A stretch of DNA of 64,000 nt from Rhizobium mesosinicum (GCF_019511345.1 NZ_JAEUAK010000007.1:62001-126000); one strand, 5' to 3'. Counted from the first letter of the stretch, positions 16,177 through 25,586 are shown. A program made the numbers and translations. Notes: a model not told the origin generated them from the sequence alone.

Positions 16177-16688
16177 GGGGAGGACCTCTGCGTTACATCT
16201 TCATGTTGGGAGCCCTGCATTGTCTTGCCGGGCATGGACGGGGCGGGAGTGTTCTCCGGGGCGGCTTGCGTGGGAGCGGGACCGGAGGGCGGAAGGGTGT
16301 CGCCGATCGCAAGCTTCATGGCCGAGATCTCCTGTTGCTGGTCGACGATGATCTCCTGCGCGATGCGCTTGAGCTGCTCGTTCTTCCCGTATTTGAGAAC
16401 GGCAAGCGCCATGTCGATCGCACCTTGGTGATGCGGCGTCATCATCGCCACGAAGTCACGGTCGACATTGCCGCTCGGCTTCACCTCCATATCCGCCATC
16501 ATCTTTTCCATGGCGGCGACGTTCTCAGCGAGGTAAGCGGCTTCGGCGCTATCCGAAACCGTCGTATCGTGTTGATGCTGCGCGTGCTGGTGCTGTGCCG
16601 AGTCATGAGCCAGGGCCGGATGAATGCCCGCGGCTGCAACAATGATGGCCGCAAAAGCTGCTGGTTTGCCAGTCGACCAAATCGTCAT
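16173..16688 (-). CDS. DUF305 family exported protein
   Basis: Secreted or periplasmic protein of 171 residues from ATG 16688 (AGGAAGAAGCCG precedes it). A signal peptide spans residues 1-27 (AAFAAIIVAAAGIHPALA). A histidine-rich stretch follows (HDSAQHQHAQHQHD, residues 28-41), which could bind metal. The DUF305 core is clear: MMTPHHQGAIDMA near residue 85 and QQQEISAM near 120. DUF305 proteins are often found near copper-handling genes, and a decayed copD lies just upstream here; a copper role is inference. First gene of an operon continuing to the propeller, sigma and anti-sigma genes. Confidence 0.88.
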   Translation of the reverse strand: MTIWSTGKPAAFAAIIVAAAGIHPALAHDSAQHQHAQHQHDTTVSDSAEAAYLAENVAAMEKMMADMEVKPSGNVDRDFVAMMTPHHQGAIDMALAVLKYGKNEQLKRIAQEIIVDQQQEISAMKLAIGDTLPPSGPAPTQAAPENTPAPSMPGKTMQGSQHEDVTQRSSP

Positions 16689-16739
16689 CGGCTTCTTCCT
16701 TGTGTTTTCTAAACGTGTAGACATCCGGCTGAGGCATCT

Positions 16740-17340
16740 ATTCCCCTCGCGAACGAAAAAACTCAGGTGGCAGGGTCGTCGAGACCGAAGGACGACACGA
16801 ACGCCAAGGCAACCAACCAAAGCGCGACTTCAAAAGCGGCAGCCGTGATGAGAAGGGGTCTGCAGGTTCCGGGTGCTTTCGATTAAGCGGAAGGACAAGG
16901 TACCGGTTGGAGATCGCGAGGCATGTCATGAACGCCGCGACGAAGATCTTGGCGAGCAGCTTCCACTGGTAAGGGGCGGCCATGTTGAGCGGCAGCCTTC
17001 GCAGGATGAGCCAGGTATTTATTGCGCCGCTGGTCAGACGATGGCGACCGCGGCGTGGCCGAGGCTCGAAAAGCGACCCATCGAAATCACCGCGCCTCGT
17101 CGATTCATGGGGGATCCGCGACAACCTCACCAGCAGAACGAATGGAAGCAGCGCGCCGACCCATGCGGCCGCCGAGAGCACATGGACCGCCTCTACCGCT
17201 GACCGAATAAGGGCCGCATGGTTCGGATCGCCAGCCGCGTGTCCTCGTGTCGCCAGCTCGCAAAGAGCGAGTCCTGCAATGCCGACCGCCGTCCGATGAT
17301 GCCCCGCCGGCGAACGCCGCGAGCATTATCAGCGTGGTAA
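16740..17340 (-). pseudogene. Decayed copper resistance D (CopD)-like membrane protein
   Basis: Minus-strand remains of a CopD-family inner-membrane protein, split over at least three frames. One frame reads VHVLSAAAWVGALLPFVLLVRLSR, next to the family hallmark histidine; another frame continues GRFSSLGHAAVAIV and then meets TGA, and the first frame resumes with TSGAINTWLILRR and LLAKIFVAAFMTCLAISNRY. Restoring one C near 17040 (GTCTGACC to GTCCTGACC) would join GHAAVAIV to LTSGAIN, so a one-base deletion is likely, with another shift near 17070. The reading frame also fails at the 5' end near 17340, where it abuts a LysR fragment. No functional product is expected. Confidence 0.7.
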
Positions 17341-17343
17341 CCC

Positions 17344-17865
17344 TTAAGCTGCAAGCGAGATAAGCGGGGCCGCGCATAGGACGTAATCGAGTTCGCAAAG
17401 CTTCCGTGCCTTCATTGAGAAATCCGCGAGCGAGCCGCCACGGATCACACAATCGATGCCTTCGCCGATCAAGTCTGCCGACCGGTCGCTGACGCCCAGC
17501 ATCAGATCGATGTCTGTATATTGTTTTTGAAAGTCCGGAAGGGACGGGATCAGTATCTCGTTAGCCAGGACCGAACCGACATCAACCCGAAGCTTTCCTT
17601 TTGGATCGCTTCTTGAGCCTGCGACTGTGCCGTCCATGTCATCGAGGTCCGCCAGCAGCCGCAACGCGCGCTCATGATACGTCACGCCCTCACTCGTCAT
17701 TGTCACGGAGCGCGTGGTGCGCTCGACGAGTTTCGTTCCAAGATGCGCCTCCAGATCTTGCACCAGTTTGCTCACGGATGATCGGGGCAAATTCATCGAG
17801 TCCGCGGCTTTGGCGAACGAACCGGCTTCAGAAACGTGGATAGATTTGCGCTGTTCGGAGGGGAA
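17344..17865 (-). pseudogene. LysR-family regulator fragment, broken at both ends
   Basis: Encodes the end of a LysR helix-turn-helix (HVSEAGSFAKAADSMNLPRSSV split) and the first part of the effector domain (GKLRVDVGSVLANEILIPSLPDF, up to YVLCAAP). The first recognition residues before HVSEAGSF lack a normal start, and the C-terminal 120 or so residues are missing: the frame stops right after LCAAPLISLAA at 17344, where the copD remnant begins. An internal ATG at 17796 leaves only 150 residues. It looks like a product of deletion between a LysR gene and copD. Confidence 0.7.
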
Positions 17866-17910
17866 TCTAAGTTACCGAAACTGTTCAGTTTTGTGTTAGA
17901 GGGGGTCGAT

Positions 17911-17935
17911 GGTTCGAGTCTCATCAACTCAGCCA
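17911..17935 (+). other. tRNA 3'-end-like fragment
   Basis: GGTTCGAGTC at 17911 followed by TCATCAACTCAGCCA resembles a tRNA T-loop, acceptor strand and CCA end. No matching 5' half, anticodon arm or D-arm is found within 80 bases upstream, so this is not a complete tRNA. It may be the relic of an integration site. A similar fragment lies at 60294-60319 in the same orientation. Confidence 0.3.
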
Positions 17936-18006
17936 ATCGTCCAATAAAGGGGCTCAGGCTAGCGGTGTCCATGGTGTGAGGCCTAACAACGCGGAGCGCA
18001 GCCGGA

Positions 18007-19059
18007 CTAGGATGCAAAGCCGTTTCTCCCGCAACTCGCTCGAACCAGGAACTCATAGGGCAGTAACTGAGGTTCGGCGACGTCGACATCAGCATCGATT
18101 TGACGAAGCAGCGTTTGCGCTCCCAGGACGCCGAGACGTCTGCGCGGCACGGAAATTGTCGTTAATGCAGGGCTGAAGGCTTCGCTGACCGGATGGTTGT
18201 CGAAACCGATGAAAGCGAGCTGCTCGGGGACCTTTATGCCACGTTCCCTCGCGACCTGAATCGCGCCGAACGCAAGTTCGTCGCTGGCGCACAGAATAGC
18301 ATCGGGAAGCTGCTTTCTGCTAAGGATGCTGCGCATCGCATCTCTACCCGCCGCGATATCGAACGAGCTGAAATGCTGCACGTCGCTAATGTCTTCAAGG
18401 CCCGCTTGCTCCATTGCAGTCCGATAGCCACGGGCGCGCGCGGCGAAGATCGGGCTCTGCTCCGGCCCTCCGATGTGAGCTATGCGCTTGCGGCCGAGCG
18501 AAAGCAAATATCTCGTCGCTTCAGTTGCAGCCTGCTCGTTGTCTATGCCGACGAAGGCTATTCCAGGATTCGCGACAGGTCTGGAAATTGCGACGATCCT
18601 GCGACTGTAGTGCGTAAGCTCGCCCAGTTCGTCCGGAAGTCTCCCGTTTAACAAAATGAGGCCGTCGGCTGCTCCGGTTACAAGCTGCCGGGCCAGTGCA
18701 ATCTCCCGCGCCTCGCTCCCCTTCGTGCTGCCAACGATGACACCGATATTGTATTCTTCAAGCGCCTCCTCGATGCCCAATATGACATCCGGATGCGAAA
18801 AGGCGGCGATGTTTGGAACAATAACGAGGATCTGGTTGGCTTTTCGCGACCGGAGCATGCGTGCGTTGTGATTTGCGATATAGCCGCTTTCCTTGGCGAT
18901 CTGTGCAATGCGCGCACGCGTCTGCAGCGTCACGGCCGATGATCCCGAAAGAGCGCGACTGACCGTCGACGGATTGACGCCGGCGAGCCGGGCGATATCG
19001 ACGATCGTGACGTTTGAGTTCGATCGCGCTGCTTTTCCTTTAGCTTTTTCTGCGGTCAC
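18007..19059 (-). CDS. LacI-family transcription regulator
   Basis: Regulator of 350 residues with a GTG start at 19059. The LacI helix-turn-helix is VTIVDIARLAGVNPSTVSRALSG split at residues 17-39, and the hinge region follows. A periplasmic-binding-protein-like effector domain spans the rest (ILVIVPNIAAFSHPDV near 77, FVGIDNEQAA near 170, AFIGFDNHPVSEAFSPALTT near 290). It lies 58 bases after the DeoR regulator gene in the same direction, downstream of the RidA/hydantoinase operon, which may be one of its targets. Effector unknown. Confidence 0.92.
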   Translation of the reverse strand: MTAEKAKGKAARSNSNVTIVDIARLAGVNPSTVSRALSGSSAVTLQTRARIAQIAKESGYIANHNARMLRSRKANQILVIVPNIAAFSHPDVILGIEEALEEYNIGVIVGSTKGSEAREIALARQLVTGAADGLILLNGRLPDELGELTHYSRRIVAISRPVANPGIAFVGIDNEQAATEATRYLLSLGRKRIAHIGGPEQSPIFAARARGYRTAMEQAGLEDISDVQHFSSFDIAAGRDAMRSILSRKQLPDAILCASDELAFGAIQVARERGIKVPEQLAFIGFDNHPVSEAFSPALTTISVPRRRLGVLGAQTLLRQIDADVDVAEPQLLPYEFLVRASCGRNGFAS

Positions 19060-19117
19060 GGGCGGTCAGCGTTACCGGTTGAAAGGACACAGGCGCTTTC
19101 TCGATTACTCCGCAAAC

Positions 19118-19948
19118 TCATTCGGACTCCTCCTGAAGTTCGTCGACATAGGGCGCGATGATCAGGTCAGCCACGACAGAGGCGTATCGTACCCGTTCCT
19201 CGGCATTCAGACCCTCGTCGGTGATGATACGATTTATCCGTTCGATTGGCGTTGTTCGGTAGATTGCCCTGCTACCGAACCGGCTGCTGTCGATCAAAAG
19301 TGTCGTTTCGACCGAGGCGTCGATCATCGCGCGTTGCAGCTGGACCAGTTCCAGGGACGTGTCGCTCGCGCACTCCGTGTCGACTGCCTGAGAAGACAGG
19401 AAAAGATGATCGCAGCGTAGCTCGCGAACGAAATTGATCGCCGTTTCCCCGAGCAGGGAATAGGCCCCTGGTCGACAGATCCCACCAGGAACCACGAGCT
19501 TGATATGATCTTTGTTGACGAGGACATCGGCGACATGCACGTCGTTCGTCACCACCGTCAGCGGTATCGTCAATTCGGTGATGACATAGGCGAATTGGTG
19601 AAGCGTTGAGCGGGAATCGATGAAGATGCTCTGTTCCGGCTGAAGCAATTTTGCGGCCGCGACGGCGATGGCCCGTTTTTCCTCGACAGCCGTCTGGCGC
19701 GCTTCATCGACCAGTTGCTCGAACGTCGTATTGCGACGAACACGTACGGCTCCGCCATGAGTTCTTCTCACGACACCTTGGGACGCCAGAAAGTCGAGGT
19801 CGCGACGGATCGTCGAGATGGAAGTATTGAGACGCTTGGCGAGATCCTGGCTTGAGGCGACCTGATTGGACGAAAACCATTCCATGATTTTCTCGCGCCG
19901 CTCGGCGGGCAAGAAGTCTTCCGATTGCGGTGTTTCCGTCTCAGCCAA
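19118..19948 (-). CDS. DeoR-family transcription regulator
   Basis: Regulator of 276 residues. The DeoR helix-turn-helix reads ASSQDLAKRLNTSISTIRRDL near residues 31-51, followed by the family turn GVVRRTHGGAV. The sugar-phosphate-sensing domain has IFIDSRSTLHQFA (the usual DSGTT motif is changed to DSRST) and VVTNDVHVADVL. I prefer TTG 19948, with GAGGG seven bases upstream; another TTG at 19972 is in frame. By family it would repress a catabolic operon until a phosphorylated ligand binds. Its target is unproven; the adjacent RidA operon is likely. Confidence 0.87.
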   Translation of the reverse strand: MAETETPQSEDFLPAERREKIMEWFSSNQVASSQDLAKRLNTSISTIRRDLDFLASQGVVRRTHGGAVRVRRNTTFEQLVDEARQTAVEEKRAIAVAAAKLLQPEQSIFIDSRSTLHQFAYVITELTIPLTVVTNDVHVADVLVNKDHIKLVVPGGICRPGAYSLLGETAINFVRELRCDHLFLSSQAVDTECASDTSLELVQLQRAMIDASVETTLLIDSSRFGSRAIYRTTPIERINRIITDEGLNAEERVRYASVVADLIIAPYVDELQEESE

Positions 19949-20036
19949 GAGCAGACCCTCTTTCTTTCTCAATGGAGCGCGACCTTACAGAAACAGTGGG
20001 AAAACGAAAAGCAGGGGCAACGCCTCGCTTTGGTGG

Positions 20037-20065
20037 CCGGCCGCCCGCCAATGTCGGGCGGCCGG
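20037..20065 (-). terminator. Strong hairpin after the ridA-like gene
   Basis: Perfect 11-bp inverted repeat CCGGCCGCCCG / CGGGCGGCCGG with a seven-base loop, nine bases after the ridA stop (leftward). It has no T-run. It probably separates the enzyme operon from the downstream DeoR and LacI genes. Confidence 0.6.
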
Positions 20066-20073
20066 GGTCGTCG

Positions 20074-20496
20074 TTAAAGGCTGACGTTGATATATTCCGA
20101 GCCGGCTGCACCCACGCCCTTATAGGCGGTCACTTCGATCTCGACGCGGAAATCCGGGCCGCCGAGCGGCGGGCAGGTGACCGTGCTGCAGGGATCGATG
20201 CCCCTGAACTTTTCCCCGACATAGGCCATGACGGCGGGGGCATCGGCAACGTTCGGAATGACGACGCGCGAACGCACGACATCGGCAAGCGTTGCGCCAA
20301 CTGCTGCAAGGGCGCCTTCGATATTGTGGAAGCACTGTTTGGCCTGTTCGACCGGGTCGGTCGACATTTCCCGGGTCTTATAGTTGCGTCCGGCGGTGTT
20401 GGACACGAACACCCAATTGTCGACCGCAACGACGCGCGAGTAGCTTTCCTTTTCTTCGTAGAGGCTGCCAGATTTGACTTTCGTTACCTTTACCAC
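20074..20496 (-). CDS. RidA/YjgF/L-PSP family protein
   Basis: Small protein of 140 residues of the RidA superfamily, whose best-known members hydrolyse reactive enamine/imine intermediates. Family features are VAVDNWVFVSNTAGRNY near residues 20-36, the segment QAKQCFHNIEGALAAVGATLADVV near 50-73, and the C-terminal region STVTCPPLGGPDFRVEIEVTAYK split near 105-127, where the glutamate occupies the usual position. GTG 20496 is the best start (GGAAGGATC upstream); a TTG at 20535 would overlap the hyuB stop. Its position after an FAD amine oxidase gene fits detoxification or hydrolysis of the imine that oxidase would release. Confidence 0.86.
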   Translation of the reverse strand: MVKVTKVKSGSLYEEKESYSRVVAVDNWVFVSNTAGRNYKTREMSTDPVEQAKQCFHNIEGALAAVGATLADVVRSRVVIPNVADAPAVMAYVGEKFRGIDPCSTVTCPPLGGPDFRVEIEVTAYKGVGAAGSEYINVSL

Positions 20497-20531
20497 GGAT
20501 GAGATCCTTCCTCTGATGTGGGATTGAACGA

Positions 20532-22184
20532 TCAAGCGGTCGCCGCCAGATGCGATTCTTGTTCGGTGCCGCGGCCGTAGATGCGTTCGGCAAATTCGGC
20601 CGTGATGCGTTCTTCCTTGATGTCCCGGCGAATGGAGTCGACGGATCGGCCGGAGGGCGAGCCGTAGCCGCCACCCCCGGGCGTCACGAGCTCGACCACC
20701 TGTCCCGCCTTCAACTGCACCGTTCCAGGCAGATTCTGCTGGCCGTCGCCGAAATCAAAATGAGAACCGGTCGCCTGCAGGCCGCCCTCCAACCCCCAGG
20801 GATAGACGGACAGCCGGCCACCTTCGACGCTGAAGCGGCAATCGGCCTCGATGCGATAGACGCGCCGCAAGCCCATGCCGCCGCGCCAGGTGCCGGCTCC
20901 GGCCGAGCCGTTGACGAGTTCATAGCGCAGGAGCGTCAGAGGATATTCGAGTTCGAGTGCTTCGACCGGAAGGTTGGATGTGTTCGTCATGTGGACGTGC
21001 ACGCCGCTCAGGCCGTCTGCCGTCGGCCGTGCACCGCCACCACCGCCGATCGTCTCGAGATAGACCCAGAGCGAGCCATCTTCGCGTGTGCCGGTAAAGA
21101 GCGCGCCAGTGCAGGCGCCGTTGCCGGCGGCCGTGACCCTGCCGGGCAAGGCCTTGGCCAGCGCGCCCTGCACCAGATCGGCAACCCGCTGGCAGGCGGC
21201 GATACGACCGTCGACGGCCGCCGGGTGCTTGCAGTTGAGCAGCGATCCATGCGGCGCCTCGACGCTGATGGGGCGCGAAAGACCGGCATTCGGCAGGATC
21301 GTCGGATCGATGACGGCCTTGACCGCATAATAGCAGGTCGCCAGAAGTGCGGTGTAGATGACGTTGAGCCCGACGGGGACCTGGGGTGGCGCATCGAAGG
21401 CAATGTGCATCGCATCGCCCTTGACGGTGATGTCCACCTTGAGTTCCATCACATCGGAGAACTGGTTGCTGTCGAAGTAATCCGTAAAGCTGTAAACGCC
21501 GTCCGGGATAGCTGCGATGCCGGCCCGCATCTTGCGCTCCGCGTAGTCCTGCAGGGCATCGCCGGCGGAAAGCACGAGATCGGCACCATATTTCGTGCAG
21601 AGATCCTGCATGCGCTGGACACAAAGCCGGTTGGCAGACATCTGGGCGCGCAAATCAGAAAGCCGCTCGTGAGGAACCTGGCAATTCAGCAGGAACATAT
21701 CCTGCAGGTCTTGCTGCAACTGACCCTGACGATAGAGCCGCACGGGCGGGATGCGCAGACCTTCCTGATAGATATGGGCATGGCCGCGGTCGGCGAAGTC
21801 GGCATGGTGAGCCGTATTGACCGCCCATCCAACCATCGTCTCGCCATGAAAGATGGGTTCTGCGAGCACGATATCCGGCAGATGTGTTGCACCGCCCTCG
21901 TAGGCGTCATTGCCCATGAACACGTCACCCGGCTTGATATCATCGGCGGCGAAGCGCTTGTTGATGTGCGGGATGATCCCGATGAAGCTTCCAAGATGCA
22001 TCGGAATGTGCTCGGCTTGGCAAAGCGTGTTGCCATGCCTGTCGAACAGGGCAGTGGAGCAGTCGCGTCGCTCCTTGATGTTGGTCGAGTAACTGGCACG
22101 CACCAGCGCCTCGCCCATTTCTTCGACGATCGACGTCAGCGCGCTGCCGATGACTTCGACGGTGATCGGGTCGATCTTGCTCAT
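20532..22184 (-). CDS. hyuB: Hydantoinase/oxoprolinase subunit B
   Basis: Cytoplasmic protein of 550 residues of the hydantoinase B / oxoprolinase B family, the partner of the HyuA-type subunit in ATP-dependent ring opening of hydantoins, 5-oxoproline or related substrates. Family signatures include the N-terminal DPITVEVIGSALTSIVEEMG, SYSTNIKERRDCSTALFD near residue 30, and GDVFMGNDAYEGGATHLPD near 85. The C-terminal glycine-rich end VTPGGGGYGSPSGR is typical. Full length for the family. Its start overlaps the hyuA stop by four bases (ATGA). The substrate is not deducible. Confidence 0.9.
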   Translation of the reverse strand: MSKIDPITVEVIGSALTSIVEEMGEALVRASYSTNIKERRDCSTALFDRHGNTLCQAEHIPMHLGSFIGIIPHINKRFAADDIKPGDVFMGNDAYEGGATHLPDIVLAEPIFHGETMVGWAVNTAHHADFADRGHAHIYQEGLRIPPVRLYRQGQLQQDLQDMFLLNCQVPHERLSDLRAQMSANRLCVQRMQDLCTKYGADLVLSAGDALQDYAERKMRAGIAAIPDGVYSFTDYFDSNQFSDVMELKVDITVKGDAMHIAFDAPPQVPVGLNVIYTALLATCYYAVKAVIDPTILPNAGLSRPISVEAPHGSLLNCKHPAAVDGRIAACQRVADLVQGALAKALPGRVTAAGNGACTGALFTGTREDGSLWVYLETIGGGGGARPTADGLSGVHVHMTNTSNLPVEALELEYPLTLLRYELVNGSAGAGTWRGGMGLRRVYRIEADCRFSVEGGRLSVYPWGLEGGLQATGSHFDFGDGQQNLPGTVQLKAGQVVELVTPGGGGYGSPSGRSVDSIRRDIKEERITAEFAERIYGRGTEQESHLAATA

Positions 22185-24235
22185 GCCCGCGTCTCCAGAA
22201 TGAGGTTGAGATAGGGATCGACCGTCGCCTGCATATCCGGCAGGATGACGGTGGTGGTGTCCATCTGCTCGACGATCGCCGGACCGGCGATGCGGTTGCC
22301 CGGTTTCAATTTCTCGCGGGCATAGACGGGGCAGGGCACGAAGTCCTTGGCCTCGTCCATATAAACCTGTCGCGAGCCGATGACGGCGGCGTCGCAGGAC
22401 GGGCCGGCGTCCGGCAATGAGGCAAGTTCGGCCTTGTTGACGACACCGGCCGCCTCAAGCCGCAACGTCACGATCTGGATCGCCTCGCCCTCGGCGATGA
22501 AGCCGAAGCGCTGCAGGTGGGCCTGCTCGAAGCCCTTGATCAGGGCAGCAAGAGTATCCGGTGCCAACGGACCAGCAGGCACGGAGACCTGCAGCTCGTA
22601 GTTCTGGCCGAAATAGCGCATATCCGCGGTCCGATTGACAACGCGCCGACCTGGCTCGATTGACTCCTGATCGAACCAGGTGTCGGCCTGGGTTTCGAGT
22701 GCCTCAAAACCGCTGATCATCGGTTCGACGGCGTTCTCGTCGACTTTCATCAGACGAGAGATCGCGAAATCCGAGCGCAGATCGGTCAGAAGCAGGCCAA
22801 GTGCGCAGAGCGTGCCCGGTGTGAGCGGCACGATGATGCGGCTCATGTCGAGTTCCTTGGCGAGCCGGGCGGCGTGCAGCGGCCCTGCGCCACCGAATGC
22901 CATCAGCGCGTAGTCGCGTGGGTCATGCCCGCGCTGGACGCTGATCAGGCGGATGGCCTTGGCCATATTCGCCGTGACGACGGAAATGATGCCCTGCGCC
23001 GTCTCCATCAGCCCAAGGCCGAGTTGATCGGCAAGGCGCTGCACGGCTTCGATCGCGAGATCACGCCGTACCTTCATGCGTCCGCCGAGGATTTCGACGG
23101 GATTGAGGGTCTGCAGAACGATATTTGCGTCGGTGACGGTCGCCTCCGTATTGCCGCGTCCGTAGCAGACTGGCCCGGGGTCGGCGCCTGCCGAGCGCGG
23201 GCCGACCTTCAACAGTCCGCCGCTGTCGACAAAGGCGATCGAGCCGCCGCCGGCGCCCACCGTGTGGATGTCGAGCATCGGCGCCTTGATCGGATAACCA
23301 TGCACATTGGCTTCACCGGTGAGCTTGCAGATGCCGCCCTGCAGCAGTGCCACGTCGCTCGAGGTTCCTCCGACATCGAAGGTGATGATATTGTCGAAGC
23401 CGGCAAGGCGTCCGACTGCCTGGGCCGCCACGACGCCGGTGCTCGGACCGGACAGCACGGTGCGGACCGGAAGCTGCGCGGCCATGTCGAAGCCGATCAC
23501 GCCACCGTTAGACTGGGTCAGCTGCGGGGCGACAGGCACGCCGAGTTTGCTCAGGCGCAGTTTGAGCCGGTCGATATAGCGCTGCATGACTGGGCCGAGA
23601 TAGGCGTTGACGACCGTGGTCGACATGCGCTCGTATTCGCGAAACTCCGGCGCCACCAGATGCGATGCACTGACGAAGACATCAGGCATTTCTTCACGAA
23701 GGATCTCGACCACGCGCTGCTCGTGGGCGCTGTTCAGGAAGCCGTAGAGGAAACAAACCGCGATTGCCTTGACGTCCTCCTCGGCAAGCTTGCGCACAGC
23801 GGCGCGCAGCTTTTGCTCGTCGAGCGAGCGATCCATCGAGCCATCGCATTTGAGCCGTTCGGGGACCTCCTGCCGGCGGTCACGGCTGACCAGGGTTTCC
23901 GGCTTTTCGGCGTTCATGTCGTAAAGGCTTGGGCGTTTCTGGCGGCCGATCTCCAGGAGGTCGCGAAAGCCGTCGGTGGTGATCAGCCCGGTGGCGACAC
24001 CTTTGAGCTCGATCAGCGCGTTGGTGGCGACAGTGGTTCCGTGGCCAAGGAAGGCCACATGCGCCGCCGTGCTGCCCACGGTCGCGAGCCCTTCCGAGAC
24101 ACCATCTGCGATCCCGCGTGAAGGATCGTCCGGTGTCGATGGCACTTTCCAGATGTCGAGCTTGCCGGTTTCGTCGTCGAACAGGCAGACGTCGGTGAAC
24201 GTGCCGCCGGAATCTACTCCAATTCTCAATGCCAT
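22181..24235 (-). CDS. hyuA: Hydantoinase/oxoprolinase subunit A
   Basis: ATP-dependent subunit of 684 residues, start ATG 24235 after AGAGGG (an upstream open extension to 24325 is unsupported). The N-terminal actin-like fold begins RIGVDSGGTFTDVCLFD at residues 4-20, the family phosphate-binding motif. The central region has TQSNGGVIGFD and LSGPSTGVVAAQA near 240-265, and FDVGGTSSDVALL near 285. It should phosphorylate or activate the substrate amide for hydrolysis together with HyuB. It follows the FAD oxidase gene by 37 bases. It could act on N-methylhydantoin, 5-oxoproline or a relative. Confidence 0.91.
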   Translation of the reverse strand: MALRIGVDSGGTFTDVCLFDDETGKLDIWKVPSTPDDPSRGIADGVSEGLATVGSTAAHVAFLGHGTTVATNALIELKGVATGLITTDGFRDLLEIGRQKRPSLYDMNAEKPETLVSRDRRQEVPERLKCDGSMDRSLDEQKLRAAVRKLAEEDVKAIAVCFLYGFLNSAHEQRVVEILREEMPDVFVSASHLVAPEFREYERMSTTVVNAYLGPVMQRYIDRLKLRLSKLGVPVAPQLTQSNGGVIGFDMAAQLPVRTVLSGPSTGVVAAQAVGRLAGFDNIITFDVGGTSSDVALLQGGICKLTGEANVHGYPIKAPMLDIHTVGAGGGSIAFVDSGGLLKVGPRSAGADPGPVCYGRGNTEATVTDANIVLQTLNPVEILGGRMKVRRDLAIEAVQRLADQLGLGLMETAQGIISVVTANMAKAIRLISVQRGHDPRDYALMAFGGAGPLHAARLAKELDMSRIIVPLTPGTLCALGLLLTDLRSDFAISRLMKVDENAVEPMISGFEALETQADTWFDQESIEPGRRVVNRTADMRYFGQNYELQVSVPAGPLAPDTLAALIKGFEQAHLQRFGFIAEGEAIQIVTLRLEAAGVVNKAELASLPDAGPSCDAAVIGSRQVYMDEAKDFVPCPVYAREKLKPGNRIAGPAIVEQMDTTTVILPDMQATVDPYLNLILETRA

Positions 24236-24272
24236 GTCTTCACCCTCTGTGGCCAAGGCTTTCGCAAGCGGA

Positions 24273-25586
24273 TCAGGCTGCCTTGGTCTTCTTGAAACGA
24301 TCGAAGCGGAATGGCGCAGGGTCAACGCAGGGCCGCGCGCCGGTGACGATGTCGGCCATCAGCTTTCCAGCACCCGGACCGATGCCGAAACCATGGCCGG
24401 AAAAGCCGCTGGCGATGAAGAACCCAGGAATGCCGCCGGCCGGCCCGATGACCGGAACCGCATCGGGGGTTACATCGATCAGCCCGGCCCAGCTCTGCGT
24501 GATGCGGCTTTCGGCAAAGGCCGGAAATGCCTTGACGAGATGCGCAAGGCCTTCCCGGTTGAAGCGCTCGAAGGGTACGGGATCGAGAATTCGCACCTGT
24601 TCGAAAGGCGTTATCGCATCAGGCGTCCAGGAGCTGGGCGTCCGCCATTCTTCGATGAACCTATTGCCGACCCTGAGTTTCAGCTCGCGCCAGCTTTTGA
24701 TAAGTGTTGGCACGAAATCGGCAAACAGCCGGAAGCTGTCCGGCACGATCGGCGCGATGTTGGCGTTGCGCATGGCGATCGAAAAGCTGCCATCCAGCCG
24801 TCGCCGGAAGGAGAAATTGTCCGCACCGACGGGCAGGTCTGGCACACCGTCGACCGAAGTGGCACGCGCCACGGAACCGAGGATCTTCAGCTGCGGAAAA
24901 TCAACGCCCATGTTTCCGCTGAAAAGCCGCGACCAGGCGCCGCCTGCCAGGATGACGGACGAGCAGGCAATGCGGCCCCGTTCCGTGATTACGCCGCTGA
25001 CCGCACCTGCCGAGCGTTCGATCGCCCGGACCGCGCAGCCCGTCATCACATGGGCGCCGGCGCGGATGGCGCCGCGGGCAATCGCAGGGGCGGCCTTGAA
25101 CGGTTCGGCACGGCCGTCGGTGGAGGTATGTAGGGCGGCAGTAAACCCGCCGGTCATGCCGGGCAGGTGCCGGCTCAATTCCTCGCTTCTCAACAGTCTG
25201 GAATCGAGGCCGACATCGCGCGCATGCACCAGCCAGGCCTCGTATTCAGCCTCCTGGCGTGCGTTGCGGCAAAGATAGGCGATGCCGGTCTGCCGGAACC
25301 CGGTTTCCTCGCCGGTGCGCGCGTTCATACCCTTCCAGAGAGAAAGGCTCTCGATGGCGAGATGCAGTTCGGAGGGGTCGCGCCCCATCTGCCGCACCCA
25401 GCCCCAGTTGCGCCCCGACTGTTCGCCCGCGATAAGACCTTTTTCGCAAACCGCAACGGAAACACCGCGTTCGGCCAGCTCCAGCGCCGTCGAGGCGCCC
25501 ACGATTCCGCCGCCGATGACGACGACATCCACCTTTGCCGGCAGGGCCTGAGCGGAGGGGACGGCGTCGGGAATAATACGTGACAT
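24273..25586 (-). CDS. FAD-dependent oxidoreductase of the DAO/sarcosine oxidase family
   Basis: Flavoenzyme of 437 residues resembling DadA, glycine oxidase and sarcosine oxidase. The dinucleotide-binding motif VVVIGGGIVGASTALELAERG is split at residues 21-41, followed by VAVCEKG. The conserved second FAD region near the C-terminus reads PVIGPAGGIPGFFIASGFSGHG split near 380-401. Oxidation of an amine or D-amino acid by this family gives an imine, which matches the ridA-like gene in the same operon. Substrate unknown. The gene lies 22 bases after the SDR stop. Confidence 0.88.
   Translation of the reverse strand: MSRIIPDAVPSAQALPAKVDVVVIGGGIVGASTALELAERGVSVAVCEKGLIAGEQSGRNWGWVRQMGRDPSELHLAIESLSLWKGMNARTGEETGFRQTGIAYLCRNARQEAEYEAWLVHARDVGLDSRLLRSEELSRHLPGMTGGFTAALHTSTDGRAEPFKAAPAIARGAIRAGAHVMTGCAVRAIERSAGAVSGVITERGRIACSSVILAGGAWSRLFSGNMGVDFPQLKILGSVARATSVDGVPDLPVGADNFSFRRRLDGSFSIAMRNANIAPIVPDSFRLFADFVPTLIKSWRELKLRVGNRFIEEWRTPSSWTPDAITPFEQVRILDPVPFERFNREGLAHLVKAFPAFAESRITQSWAGLIDVTPDAVPVIGPAGGIPGFFIASGFSGHGFGIGPGAGKLMADIVTGARPCVDPAPFRFDRFKKTKAA

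Noticed and set aside
20550..24121. Long plus-strand frames opposite hyuA and hyuB
   Set aside because: They follow the codon bias of the minus genes and show no domain of their own.
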